Source: an uncultured beta proteobacterium (lineage in GTDB: Bacteria; Pseudomonadota; Gammaproteobacteria; Burkholderiales; Rhodocyclaceae). Taken from it: a DNA stretch of 47,469 bases. A program made the position numbers and the translations under genes. A model generated the notes under the pieces. That model worked only from the letters and a program-made list of their open reading frames with translations, was not told the origin of the DNA and searched no databases. The stretch is from positions 1 through 47,469 of the forward strand of contig CAIVQO010000027.1 of the NCBI GenBank assembly GCA_903908065.1, read 5' to 3'. Of the stretch, positions 10,074-18,289 are shown in pieces (the first letter of the stretch is position 1; every line of letters starts with the position of its first letter).

Positions 10074-10598
10074 TCAGACTCCTTTGACCAGGCGACTCAC
10101 GATCATGCCGGTCGCGAAGAACAGGGCGAGGAAAACAAAGGCAGCGACGCCCAGTGCTGCTGCGCCGGAGAGGCCCAGGCCGCTGGTGCAGCCGCCGGCG
10201 ATGCGGGCGCCGAATCCGGCCAGGATGCCACCGACCAGGGTCTTCACCAGCCGCGACTTTGCGCCGACGCTGCGTTCGCCGTCGAGCTGGACGCGGAAGC
10301 GACCGGCCATGAAGGCCCCGAACAGCGCGCCGATCGCGACGCCGACGATTTCCCATGTCATCCAGGATCCAAGCGGGCTGCCATCGGCCACCTGTGGGCC
10401 GAGGTATCCGTTCGCCTTTGTTGCTTCCGGAACCAGTTGCAGACCGACGCCGGCAACGAGGTCGTTGGCAGCTCCGCTGGCGCCAAGGCCGTGGCCCGAG
10501 AGCACGAAGGTGAGCAGCAACACGAGACCGAGCACAATGCCGGCGACGAAGGGTGGCCAGAAGGGTTTGACCGGTCGATTTTGGTTAGGAGTGTTCAT
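10074..10598 (-). CDS. YeeE/YedE-family half-size membrane protein
   Basis: A 174-aa membrane protein, the partner of the next gene. It has an N-terminal helix (FVAGIVLGLVLLLTFVLSGHG), an exported loop, then the family motif IAGGCTSGLGLSGAAALGVAAF with its conserved Cys, and a last helix. A CAGGG-like ribosome binding site precedes the ATG at 10598. A strong hairpin lies between it and the upstream cytochrome c gene. With the 203-aa protein it can supply the two cysteine motifs found within one polypeptide in longer YeeE proteins. Function in sulfur-compound transport is inferred from the family and from the rhodanese genes downstream. Confidence 0.84.
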   Translation of the reverse strand: MNTPNQNRPVKPFWPPFVAGIVLGLVLLLTFVLSGHGLGASGAANDLVAGVGLQLVPEATKANGYLGPQVADGSPLGSWMTWEIVGVAIGALFGAFMAGRFRVQLDGERSVGAKSRLVKTLVGGILAGFGARIAGGCTSGLGLSGAAALGVAAFVFLALFFATGMIVSRLVKGV

Positions 10599-10646
10599 GG
10601 CCCTGCCTTTCGATGTCAGTATTCGCTTCCGCCCGGATCACGACGA

Positions 10647-10679
10647 GCGGAAGCATCGCCAGGACGGCGACGCTTCCGC
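10647..10679. repeat. Intercistronic hairpin, cytochrome c / YeeE gap
   Basis: GCGGAAGC (10647-10654) pairs with GCTTCCGC (10672-10679), and after one mismatch TCGCC pairs with GGCGA around a 5-nt loop. A further GCTTCCGC lies at 10625-10632, so two alternative pairings are possible. No U-tract follows on the minus strand. It may stabilise the 3' end of the upstream octaheme-cytochrome b-cytochrome c message. Confidence 0.6.
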
Positions 10680-10696
10680 TTGCGATCGCTCGGGAA

Positions 10697-11083
10697 TCAG
10701 CTGCAGGTGGCGGGGGCGTCGCCGTCCTTGGCACCCTTGGTCAGGAAGGCGGAAATGTCATCCAACAGTTCCTGGTCGGGGGTGTCGGCAAATTTTTCGG
10801 CCGCCTTGTTGCCGGACTTGATGCTGGCACGGTAGGCCTTGCTGACGTATTGCTTGACCGTGTCCTTGCCCTTGGCATGCTTGTCGGCCTTGAGGTAGGC
10901 CGCCCATTCCGCCTTTGTCTTGGTGCTCGGATTGATCGAACCGATCGGCATGGCCGCATGGCAGGAGGTGCAGACGCTGCGGTAATAGACGCGGCCCCGC
11001 TTCCAGTCGGCGTCGTAGGCGGATGCCGAAGCAGCAATGACCGAGAGGATGGCGCCGGCGGCGAGGGTTTTGACGAGTTTCAT
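10697..11083 (-). CDS. Periplasmic monoheme cytochrome c
   Basis: A 128-aa exported cytochrome. The signal peptide ends ASASA at about residue 22, and the single heme site is CTSCH in YYRSVCTSCHAAMPIGS. It contains a WAAYLKADKHAKGK segment and a C-terminal helix DQELLDDISAFL, as in small c-type cytochromes. It ends in a lone Cys (PATCS). GGAG precedes the ATG. It lies directly downstream of the cytochrome b gene and the octaheme gene, so it probably shuttles electrons between the membrane cytochrome b and the octaheme enzyme or another periplasmic partner. Confidence 0.88.
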   Translation of the reverse strand: MKLVKTLAAGAILSVIAASASAYDADWKRGRVYYRSVCTSCHAAMPIGSINPSTKTKAEWAAYLKADKHAKGKDTVKQYVSKAYRASIKSGNKAAEKFADTPDQELLDDISAFLTKGAKDGDAPATCS

Positions 11084-11107
11084 GGTGGTCTCCGTTTTTG
11101 GTGGTTG

Positions 11108-11704
11108 TTAATCGACTTCTTCCCAGCCGGTGATCATGGCCTTGATGTGCGCCATGGGCGTGTGGCCGGCAGTGGTGAGATATACGTGGGCGATGAGGAA
11201 GGCCAGCATCATGAAAGCGCCAATGGTGTGGCCGAGGGCGACCCATTCCAGCGACAGGCTGCCCAGCCCCCAGGCGGCCCACTTGTCGTAGAACAGATAA
11301 AGCACTCCGGTGACCCACAGCAGCGGGCCGACGCAGACGAGGATGAACAGGTAGGCCAGGCGCTGCAGCGGGTTGTGCTTGCGCAGCGTGGTCAGCTTGA
11401 AGGGGTGCGGCGCGTGCTTGAAGATGCCCACCAGGTAGTACTTCATCATCGCCACCACCTTTTCTGTGGTCGGGATGTACTGCTTCCATTCGCCGGTGGT
11501 GAAGTGCCAGAAGATGGCGAACACCCACAGCCCGATCAGCGTCCAGGCCGCGGTGGTGTGGTAGGCCACCGCTTTCTCGAAGCCAAAGATTTTGTAGGTG
11601 CCGTGGATGTCGAAAGCCGTGAGCATCAGGAAGATGATCAGTGCCGCCTGCGACCAGTGCCAGAAGCGCTCGAAGCGCTTGAAGACGTAGATACGTTCAG
11701 ACAT
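11108..11704 (-). CDS. Membrane cytochrome b subunit (FdnI / b561-like quinol dehydrogenase)
   Basis: A 198-aa protein with four hydrophobic helices and the histidines expected for two b hemes: His16 (RFWHWSQAAL), His48 or 49 (AYHTTAAW), a His near 67 (FAIFWHFTTGEW) and histidines in the last helices (ALGHTIGAF, LIAHVYLTT). The helix order and the GEWKQYIP loop resemble the gamma subunits of formate dehydrogenase and related cytochrome b561 proteins, which exchange electrons with the quinone pool. A good AGGAG site precedes the ATG. The gene is 12 nt after the octaheme gene. It is likely to connect menaquinol or ubiquinol to the octaheme cytochrome; the direction of electron flow is not certain. 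Confidence 0.88.
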   Translation of the reverse strand: MSERIYVFKRFERFWHWSQAALIIFLMLTAFDIHGTYKIFGFEKAVAYHTTAAWTLIGLWVFAIFWHFTTGEWKQYIPTTEKVVAMMKYYLVGIFKHAPHPFKLTTLRKHNPLQRLAYLFILVCVGPLLWVTGVLYLFYDKWAAWGLGSLSLEWVALGHTIGAFMMLAFLIAHVYLTTAGHTPMAHIKAMITGWEEVD

Positions 11705-11716
11705 GTTCGCTGCTCC

Positions 11717-13324
11717 TTAGTGCTTGCGGGTGACGATGCGCAGGGCGCCATGGCCGATCACGCCCAGCAGCGTGAGCAGTACGATGGCCCAGCCGGCGGT
11801 GTCAACCAGCTTGTTATTGTCGCGGGCGGGCAGATACACACCCTGGATGCCGGCCAGGCGTCCTTCGCGGGCGTGGCATTCGGCGCAGCCCAGGGCCTTT
11901 TCCTTGGGTGCCACCATGTGCGTGATCGGCCAGCTCATCTCGGTCTTGATGAAGTCGAACTTGCCGGAATAGGGCGCGCCGGAATCCTGCATGCCGACCG
12001 GAATCGCCTTGTCCCAGTCCAGGTTCTTCCAGAAACCCGTGTCGTCGTTGCCGGCGGTGTGCGGCGTGATCAGGGTCTTGTTCACCGGGTCGTAGGGCTG
12101 CGAGCCGCGGAATACCTTCATCGGCCAGATCATCGACTTGCCATCGGTGGGGCTGCCGCCCATGCGGTTGATCGGCGTGCGTTGCTCGGACTTCTCGATC
12201 TTGTCGGTGAGCAGGGTGTATTGCACGTTGCCGTTGAACCAGGCGTATTCGGGCTTGACGTTTTCGGCCAGGGTGAAGTCGCCCTTGCGCGATTCGTAGG
12301 TGATGCGGCCCTTGGCGTCCTTCAACGTGATGTGCTTGCCGTCCTTGTCGCGCTTGCCGGCTGTGGACCAGTCCCAGGTCATCTTGGTGGCGATGCCGCC
12401 GCGCGCGTAGGTCGGGATGTGGCAGGTCTGGCAGGCGATCTTGGTGGCGTGGTGGTTGAGGCGTGCCTCCTTCTTGTGCGGCGCGTTGTCGTGGCAGGCG
12501 ACGCAGGTCGCGGGGTTGCCGCTGCCGGCCTTGCCGCGCACCTGAACGCCCTTGTCGTCCTTGGCGGTCGGCGTGTAACGGCTGCCGGCGACATCATGGC
12601 TGGATGTTTTGTGGCAGGTGCCGCAGGTGAAGTCGAGGCCCTCGGCGTCCATGTGCACATCGATTTCCTTGGTCGGCGCTGCCAGTGAGGAATCCATGTC
12701 ACCGTGCTTGACGCCGTCGCCGCCGCCGCCGTTGAAGTGGCAGGCGCCGCATGTGTCGCGGCTGGACTTGCCGACCTTCTGCGCGATCTTGGCGAGGTCG
12801 ATGCCCTTGACGATCTTGCCCGAGCCGGGCGGGAACTCGGTGTCCTTGGTCACCGGGTTGCCGGCGAATCCGGGCGGCTTCTTGTAATTGCCGGTGGTGT
12901 CATGGCAGGCCAGGCAATCGACGTTTTCCTGCTTGCTGAAGTCGAAGCTGGCGTCCTTCCAGCCGTAGCCGACGTGGCAAGAGGTGCAGGAGGCGTAGTT
13001 GGAGGCGATCGAGATGCAGAAGTTGTTGACCACCGTCTTTTTGCCCAAGGTCTGCTTGGTCTCGGGATTAAGGAACTCCCACTTCCAGTGCTTGGTGCGG
13101 TGGATCTGGCCGGCGGCCTCGGTGTGGCATTCGAGGCAGGCCTTGGTGACCTCAGGACCGGAGTCGAAGGTCTTCTGCAACTGCTTGAATTTGGAGTGGT
13201 CGGCCGTCGTCGTCAGCTTGACGGGTTTCGGCTCGGGTTTGGCTTCCTCAGCGCAGGCCGGGCCTGAGGCTAGCCAGCTAGCGCAGCACAGCGCCAGTGT
13301 GGCCTTGATCAATCGGGTTTTCAT
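11717..13324 (-). CDS. Octaheme c-type cytochrome, tetrathionate reductase (Otr) family
   Basis: A 535-aa exported multiheme enzyme. After a signal peptide (to about residue 25, SGPACAEE) there are exactly eight CxxCH motifs: CLECH, CTSCH, CLACH, CGACH, CGTCH, CVACH, CQTCH and CAECH. The spacing and the long heme-free stretch between the seventh and eighth match the Shewanella octaheme tetrathionate reductase family, whose members reduce tetrathionate, nitrite and hydroxylamine in vitro. Unlike a soluble enzyme, the protein ends in a hydrophobic helix (GWAIVLLTLLGVIGHGAL) and RKH, so it is anchored facing the periplasm. It is the first gene of the operon, behind an FNR-type site. The physiological substrate is not known; the rhodanese and YeeE/YedE neighbours favour a sulfur compound. 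Confidence 0.9.
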   Translation of the reverse strand: MKTRLIKATLALCCASWLASGPACAEEAKPEPKPVKLTTTADHSKFKQLQKTFDSGPEVTKACLECHTEAAGQIHRTKHWKWEFLNPETKQTLGKKTVVNNFCISIASNYASCTSCHVGYGWKDASFDFSKQENVDCLACHDTTGNYKKPPGFAGNPVTKDTEFPPGSGKIVKGIDLAKIAQKVGKSSRDTCGACHFNGGGGDGVKHGDMDSSLAAPTKEIDVHMDAEGLDFTCGTCHKTSSHDVAGSRYTPTAKDDKGVQVRGKAGSGNPATCVACHDNAPHKKEARLNHHATKIACQTCHIPTYARGGIATKMTWDWSTAGKRDKDGKHITLKDAKGRITYESRKGDFTLAENVKPEYAWFNGNVQYTLLTDKIEKSEQRTPINRMGGSPTDGKSMIWPMKVFRGSQPYDPVNKTLITPHTAGNDDTGFWKNLDWDKAIPVGMQDSGAPYSGKFDFIKTEMSWPITHMVAPKEKALGCAECHAREGRLAGIQGVYLPARDNNKLVDTAGWAIVLLTLLGVIGHGALRIVTRKH

Positions 13325-13361
13325 GACTCATCCCCACGGGTATCGGAATATCAGACGTTAT

Positions 13362-13409
13362 GAAAATCATTATCTGCTTATATACCCGTGAGGTTTTGAC
13401 CGAAGTCAA
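13362..13409 (-). promoter_or_regulatory. FNR/CRP-family site and class II promoter for the octaheme operon
   Basis: TTGACCGAAGTCAA (13396-13409) is a perfect palindrome of the FNR/DNR type, with TTGAC half-sites separated by 4 nt. On the minus strand GATAAT (13374-13369) lies 21 nt downstream, one mismatch from the -10 consensus. A start near 13362 places the site centre at about -40.5, where FNR-type class II activators bind. There is no -35 hexamer, as expected for such promoters. The predicted leader to the ATG at 13324 is about 38 nt. Confidence 0.75.
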
Positions 13410-13452
13410 AGAAATCATTCAGATACGGCCCCGTACTTGCCGCAGCTTGACG

Positions 13453-15300
13453 TCAGGAAAGCTGTGTGATGTCCCTTACCGCCCCGGTATCGGCCGAAGT
13501 GGTCATCGCGGCGTAGGCTTTCAGCGCCGCGGATACCTCGCGCTGGCGCGATATCGGCTTCCAGGCCGCCGCACCGCGGGCTTCCATCGCCGCGCGCCGT
13601 GCCGCCAGCGCCGACTTTTCGACCATCAGTTCGATGCGGCGATTGGGGATGTCGATCTCGATCGTGTCGCCTTCCTCGACCAGGCCGATGGTTCCGCCGG
13701 AAGCGGCTTCCGGTGACGCATGACCGATCGAGAGGCCCGAGGTGCCGCCGGAGAAGCGGCCGTCGGTGAGCAGGGCGCAGGCCTTGCCGAGGCCCTTCGA
13801 CTTGAGGTAGCTGGTCGGGTAAAGCATTTCCTGCATGCCGGGGCCGCCCTTGGGGCCCTCATAGACCACCACGACGATGTCGCCGGCAACGATCTGGTCG
13901 GAGAGGATCTTCTCGACGGCTTCTTCCTGCGACTGGCAGACGCGGGCGCGACCGGTGAAGCGCAAGTTGGAGTCGTCCACGCCGGCGGTCTTGACGATGC
14001 AGCCTTTCTCCGCGATGTTGCCGAACAGCACGGCCAGGCCGCCATCCTGCGAATAGGCGTTGGCCTTGTCGCGGATGCAACCATGGGCCCGGTCGAGGTC
14101 CAGCGTCGGGTAGCGGCGGCTTTGCGAAAAGGCCACCTGGGTCGGCACGCCGCCCGGTGCGGCGCGGTAGAACTCATGCACCGCCTTGTCGGCATTGCGC
14201 TTCACGTCGCAGCAATCGAGCGCTTCGCCCAATGTCGGGTAGAGCACGGTCGGGCAATCGCGATTGAGCAGCCCGGCGCGGTCCAGTTCGCCAAGGATGG
14301 CCATGATGCCGCCGGCGCGATGCACGTCTTCCATGTGGTACTTCTGCGTCGCCGGCGCCACCTTGGCCAGGCAGGGCACCTTGCGCGACATGCGGTCGAT
14401 GTCGGCCATGGTGAAGTTGACTCCGCCTTCGCGGGCGGCGGCCAGCAGGTGCAGCACGGTATTGGTCGAGCCACCCATGGCGATGTCCAGCGCGATGGCG
14501 TTTTCGAAGGCGGCGAATGAGGCGATCGAGCGCGGCAGGACGCTGGCATCGTCGTGGTCGTACCAGCGCTCGCACAACTCGACGGCGAGTTGCCCGGCCT
14601 TGCGGAAGAGCTTTTCGCGGTCGGCGTGGGTGGCGACGATGGAGCCGTTGCCGGGCAGCGCGAGGCCCAGCGCTTCGGTCAGGCAGTTCATCGAGTTGGC
14701 GGTGAACATGCCCGAGCAGGAGCCGCAGGTCGGGCAGGCCGAGCGTTCCATGGCTTTCACGTCGGCGTCGGAGTTCTTCGAGTCGGCCGCTTCGATCATG
14801 GCGTCGATCAGGTCCACCATGCGGTACTCGCCGTGCCACTTCACCTTGCCGGCCTCCATCGGCCCGCCGGAGACGAAGACGGTGGGGATGTTGAGGCGCA
14901 GCGTGGCCATCAGCATGCCCGGGGTGATCTTGTCGCAGTTGGAGATGCAGACCATGGCATCGGCGCAATGCGCATTCACCATGTATTCGACACTGTCGGC
15001 GATCAGTTCGCGCGAGGGCAGGGAATACAGCATGCCGCCGTGGCCCATGGCGATGCCGTCATCGACGGCGATGGTGTTGAACTCCTTGGCCACGCCACCG
15101 GCGGCTTCGATCTCGCGCGCCACCAGCTGGCCGAGGTCCTTCAGATGGACGTGGCCGGGCACGAACTGGGTGAAGGAATTGACCACCGCAATGATGGGCT
15201 TGCCGAAGTCGTTGTCCTTCATGCCGGTGGCGCGCCACAGGGCGCGGGCGCCGGCCATGTTGCGGCCGTGGGTCGAGGTGCGGGAACGGTAGGCGGGCAT
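13453..15300 (-). CDS. ilvD: Dihydroxy-acid dehydratase IlvD
   Basis: Iron-sulfur enzyme of valine, leucine and isoleucine synthesis, which converts 2,3-dihydroxy acids to 2-keto acids in the cytoplasm. At 615 aa it is the length of the E. coli enzyme. It begins [20 protein letters not shown], with [18 protein letters not shown], the cluster cysteines in [10 protein letters not shown] and [18 protein letters not shown], and the C-terminal [19 protein letters not shown] signature. The ATG at 15300 has GGAG upstream; a longer frame to 15558 crosses into the promoter region of lgt and lacks homology. It is divergent from lgt. Confidence 0.97.
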   Translation of the reverse strand: MPAYRSRTSTHGRNMAGARALWRATGMKDNDFGKPIIAVVNSFTQFVPGHVHLKDLGQLVAREIEAAGGVAKEFNTIAVDDGIAMGHGGMLYSLPSRELIADSVEYMVNAHCADAMVCISNCDKITPGMLMATLRLNIPTVFVSGGPMEAGKVKWHGEYRMVDLIDAMIEAADSKNSDADVKAMERSACPTCGSCSGMFTANSMNCLTEALGLALPGNGSIVATHADREKLFRKAGQLAVELCERWYDHDDASVLPRSIASFAAFENAIALDIAMGGSTNTVLHLLAAAREGGVNFTMADIDRMSRKVPCLAKVAPATQKYHMEDVHRAGGIMAILGELDRAGLLNRDCPTVLYPTLGEALDCCDVKRNADKAVHEFYRAAPGGVPTQVAFSQSRRYPTLDLDRAHGCIRDKANAYSQDGGLAVLFGNIAEKGCIVKTAGVDDSNLRFTGRARVCQSQEEAVEKILSDQIVAGDIVVVVYEGPKGGPGMQEMLYPTSYLKSKGLGKACALLTDGRFSGGTSGLSIGHASPEAASGGTIGLVEEGDTIEIDIPNRRIELMVEKSALAARRAAMEARGAAAWKPISRQREVSAALKAYAAMTTSADTGAVRDITQLS

Positions 15301-15412
15301 GGGATTCTCCGTGGCGATGCGGCGGGGACGAAACGCCCATTTTATCGCCGTCCCGCCAGCGCCTGCGCGCTGCGTCCGTCCGGGAACTTTGGTGCCGGCT
15401 AGAATCGCCGGC

Positions 15413-16210
15413 ATGCTGATCCACCCCCAGTTCGACCCCGTCGCCATTGCCGTCGGCCCGCTGGCCATACGCTGGTACGGCCTGATGTATCTCGCCGGCT
15501 TTCTGGCCTTCATCTGGCTGGGCAAGCGGCGCGCGGCGCAGCAGCCGTGGCATGGCATGAGCGCACAGGACGTGGATGACCTGCTGTTCTACGGGGTGCT
15601 CGGCGTGATCCTTGGCGGGCGGCTGGGCCAGGTGCTTTTCTACGAGCCGGGGTATTACCTGTCGCGCCCGCTGGAGATCCTTGCCGTGTGGAAGGGCGGC
15701 ATGTCCTTCCACGGCGGCTTCCTGGGCGTGCTGGTGGCGATGGCGCTGTGGGGGCGCAAGGCGGGCAAGGGCTTTTTCCAGGTCACCGACTTCATCGCGC
15801 CGCTGGTGCCGCTGGGCCTGATGGCGGGGCGCATCGGCAACTTCATCAACGGCGAACTCTGGGGGCGGGTGGCCGATCCGGCGCTGCCGTGGGCGATGGT
15901 GTTCCCGCATGTCGACCCGCTGCCACGCCATCCGTCGCCGCTGTACCAGGCGGCCGGCGAAGGTATGTTGCTGTTCCTGCTGTTGTGGTGGTTTTCAGCA
16001 CGGCGGCGGAAATCGGCCGCCGTATCGGGCATGTTCCTGGTCGGCTATGGCGGCTTCCGCTTTCTGGCCGAATACTTTCGGGAGCCCGACCATGGCATCT
16101 TCGGGCTGTCTTACACGGTCAGCATGGGGCAATGGCTGAGCCTGCCGATGATTGCCTTCGGCATCTGGCTGCTACTGAGAAAAAAATCGGGCACTCCGGA
16201 TGCCAGCTGA
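15413..16210 (+). CDS. lgt: Prolipoprotein diacylglyceryl transferase Lgt
   Basis: Inner-membrane enzyme that transfers diacylglyceryl from phosphatidylglycerol to the lipobox Cys of prelipoproteins. The protein is 265 aa and polytopic. It begins [20 protein letters not shown] and has [11 protein letters not shown], the signature [25 protein letters not shown] and a late [10 protein letters not shown] motif. The ATG at 15413 matches homologue N-termini; an upstream in-frame start at 15299 would overlap the ilvD start. No strong ribosome binding site is visible. Confidence 0.96.
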   Translation: MLIHPQFDPVAIAVGPLAIRWYGLMYLAGFLAFIWLGKRRAAQQPWHGMSAQDVDDLLFYGVLGVILGGRLGQVLFYEPGYYLSRPLEILAVWKGGMSFHGGFLGVLVAMALWGRKAGKGFFQVTDFIAPLVPLGLMAGRIGNFINGELWGRVADPALPWAMVFPHVDPLPRHPSPLYQAAGEGMLLFLLLWWFSARRRKSAAVSGMFLVGYGGFRFLAEYFREPDHGIFGLSYTVSMGQWLSLPMIAFGIWLLLRKKSGTPDAS

Positions 16211-16401
16211 GGAGGAGGTGCAGTTTGCCGGCATCCGGTGGCGACTTTGTGCCGAAGTCGCCAAGGCCCAAGCAGCCATACCGGGGTAACTCTCGGGGAA
16301 TTCCCTCCGGTGCCCATCCGTACCCAGGAGACGGGCTGACTGCCTGAGAACAGTCTCTCGCAGGCGGCCGTTTCCGGCCATCGGGGAATCCCCTATTTGC
16401 G
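16211..16401. other. Convergent intergenic region with hairpins
   Basis: Gap between lgt (plus) and the response regulator gene (minus). It holds a perfect 8-bp hairpin GGCGACTT/AAGTCGCC (16240-16262), a CCTGAGA...TCTC..AGG structure near 16343-16367, and GGGGAATCCCC near 16382-16392. None has a U-tract, so these are not standard terminators. I see no gene and recognise no riboswitch class. Confidence 0.4.
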
Positions 16402-17070
16402 TCAGTCTGGCGTGATCAATCCGTTGCGCAAGGCAAACCGCGTCAGACCCGCAACGTCACGTATTCCCAGCCTTTCCATGATCTGTGCGCGATGGGTTTC
16501 GACGGTTTTGATGCTGATCGAGAGCTTGTCGGCGATGCTGCGGGTGGAGTGGCCCTCGGCCACCAGCTGAAGGATCTGCCGCTGGCGCGGGGTCACCTGG
16601 TCGAGCGGCTTGGGAGCGGTGTCCGAGCCGGCCTGGGCCTGCTGCAACAGGTCGTCGGCGATGCGTCCGGCGATGCTCGCTGACAGATAGCGTCCGCCAC
16701 CGGCTACCACTCGGATGGCCAGCGCGAGTTCCTCGGGCGCCGTATCCTTGACCACGTAGCCGGCGGCGCCGGCGCGCAGCGCTTCCAGCACATAGCTTTC
16801 GGCGGTATGCATGGACAGGGCCACGCAGCGCGTGGCCGGTGCTTCCCGCGCTGCGCGGGCGATCACGTCGAGCCCGGAAAGCCCCGGCATGGTCAGGTCG
16901 ATCAAGGCCACGGCGGGCTGCATCTGACGGATCAGGCGCGCGGCTTCGATGCCATCCGCCGCTTCGGCGACGACTTCGCAACTGGCAATGCCACCGAGCA
17001 AGGCGCGCAGGCCGGCGCGCATCAGGGCATGGTCGTCAGCCAGCAGCAGGCGGGTGAGCGGAGCGTTCAT
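16402..17070 (-). CDS. NarL/FixJ-family response regulator
   Basis: A 222-aa DNA-binding response regulator. The receiver domain (about 5-120) has the acidic pair Asp12-Asp13 (LLADDHALMRAGL), phospho-acceptor Asp58 (ALIDLTMPGLSG) and a Lys in GYVVKD. The LuxR-type helix-turn-helix domain (about 155-215) has LTPRQRQILQLVAEGHSTRSIADKLSISIKTVETH-type sequence (first part VTPRQRQILQLVAEG). Its start lies inside the end of the histidine kinase gene (35-nt overlap), so the two are co-translated and form a cognate pair. The regulated genes are not apparent from sequence. Confidence 0.93.
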   Translation of the reverse strand: MNAPLTRLLLADDHALMRAGLRALLGGIASCEVVAEAADGIEAARLIRQMQPAVALIDLTMPGLSGLDVIARAAREAPATRCVALSMHTAESYVLEALRAGAAGYVVKDTAPEELALAIRVVAGGGRYLSASIAGRIADDLLQQAQAGSDTAPKPLDQVTPRQRQILQLVAEGHSTRSIADKLSISIKTVETHRAQIMERLGIRDVAGLTRFALRNGLITPD

Positions 17071-18268
17071 TGCCGGTCAAGTCAAAGTGGACATGGATGC
17101 GGGTTCCCTCGCCGAGCCTGCCCTGCAGCCGCAGGCGGCCACCGAGCGCCTCGATCCGCTCGCGCATGCCGGGAAGGCCGACGCCGGGGCGGATGTTATT
17201 GCTGTCGAAACCGCGTCCATTATCGACGATGCTGAGGTCGAGCCTGTCGTCCGCTGCCCGGATTTCGATTTCGATGCGACTGGCTGCTGCATGTTTGAGG
17301 CTGTTGGTGATGCCCTCCTGGACGATGCGATAGGCGGCGGTCGCGAGGTCCGGCGGCAGCAGGGGCAAGGGGGTTGCATCGAAGGCAATGGCGACGCCGC
17401 TGCGCTGCGCCTGCTGCCGGCAGAGCCAGTCGAGCGCCGCGGCGAGGCCCAGGTCGTCGAGCAGCGCGGGACGCAGGTCGAGTGCCCGGTCGCGAATCTG
17501 GGCGATCGTGGCATCGACGATTTCGATACCGTCGCGGATGCGTGCGGGAATGTCGGTTCCCTGGTTTGCCAGTGCCTTGAGATTGAGCTTGATGGCGCCG
17601 AGCTGCTGCCCCACTTCGTCGTGCAGTTCGCGCGCCAGCGCACGCCGCTCCTCCTCTTGCACCCGCAGCAGGCGTCGCGACAACTCGCGCTGGCGCGACT
17701 CGGCGCGACGTTGCTCGGCGGTTCGGGCGGCCACGCGGATTTCGAGCTCTTCGTTACTGCGCTTGAGTTCGTCCTCGGCGGCGCGACGCTGGCGGTTGTC
17801 GCGGATCACGATGTAGAACGCCGCGGCCAGCAGCACCATGACCACCATACCGCCGATGACCAGCGCAATGCGTGCCTGGCGCGATTCCCTGCCCGAGGTC
17901 TGGCGCCGATCGATCAGCAGCGTGGTTTCCTCGCCGATAAGCTCCTCCACCCGGAGGCGGGCACGCTCGAGACCGAAGCCGAGTTCGACGGAAATCGTGT
18001 CCAGCGCTTCGACGGCACGCGGACGATCGGTCAGCTTTTCACGCAGCGCCACGACCATGTTGAGCGCGCGTGGCGTTTGGGTTGGGCCATCATCGATGGT
18101 GGCGAGCAGTTGCTGCAGTCGGGCGCGGACATCGAGCGAATGCGAAACCCAGTCGGCGGCCTCGAAGGCGTCGTTCTGCTGGCGCAAGAGCAGGCCGATC
18201 AGGGCGGCGGCCAGCACCAGTGCGGCAACGAAAAAAACCAGGCTCAGGTGCAGGCGGCGCGACAACAT
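17036..18268 (-). CDS. Membrane sensor histidine kinase (HisKA_3 type)
   Basis: A 410-aa kinase with two membrane helices (about 8-28 and 134-155) enclosing a roughly 105-residue periplasmic, helix-rich domain resembling CHASE3. A charged coiled coil (about 157-205) follows, then the HisKA_3 dimerisation domain with His216 in RALARELHDEVGQQLGAIKL. The HATPase domain has EGITNSLKHAAAS (N box), DNGRGF and GVGLPGMRERI. This architecture belongs to the NarX/UhpB/DegS group, which pairs with NarL-type regulators such as the overlapping downstream gene. No heme or PAS domain is seen. The signal is not known; an envelope-related cue is possible. Confidence 0.92.
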   Translation of the reverse strand: MLSRRLHLSLVFFVAALVLAAALIGLLLRQQNDAFEAADWVSHSLDVRARLQQLLATIDDGPTQTPRALNMVVALREKLTDRPRAVEALDTISVELGFGLERARLRVEELIGEETTLLIDRRQTSGRESRQARIALVIGGMVVMVLLAAAFYIVIRDNRQRRAAEDELKRSNEELEIRVAARTAEQRRAESRQRELSRRLLRVQEEERRALARELHDEVGQQLGAIKLNLKALANQGTDIPARIRDGIEIVDATIAQIRDRALDLRPALLDDLGLAAALDWLCRQQAQRSGVAIAFDATPLPLLPPDLATAAYRIVQEGITNSLKHAAASRIEIEIRAADDRLDLSIVDNGRGFDSNNIRPGVGLPGMRERIEALGGRLRLQGRLGEGTRIHVHFDLTGNERSAHPPAAG

Positions 18269-18289
18269 GGGCTGTCGGCGATCAAGCGG

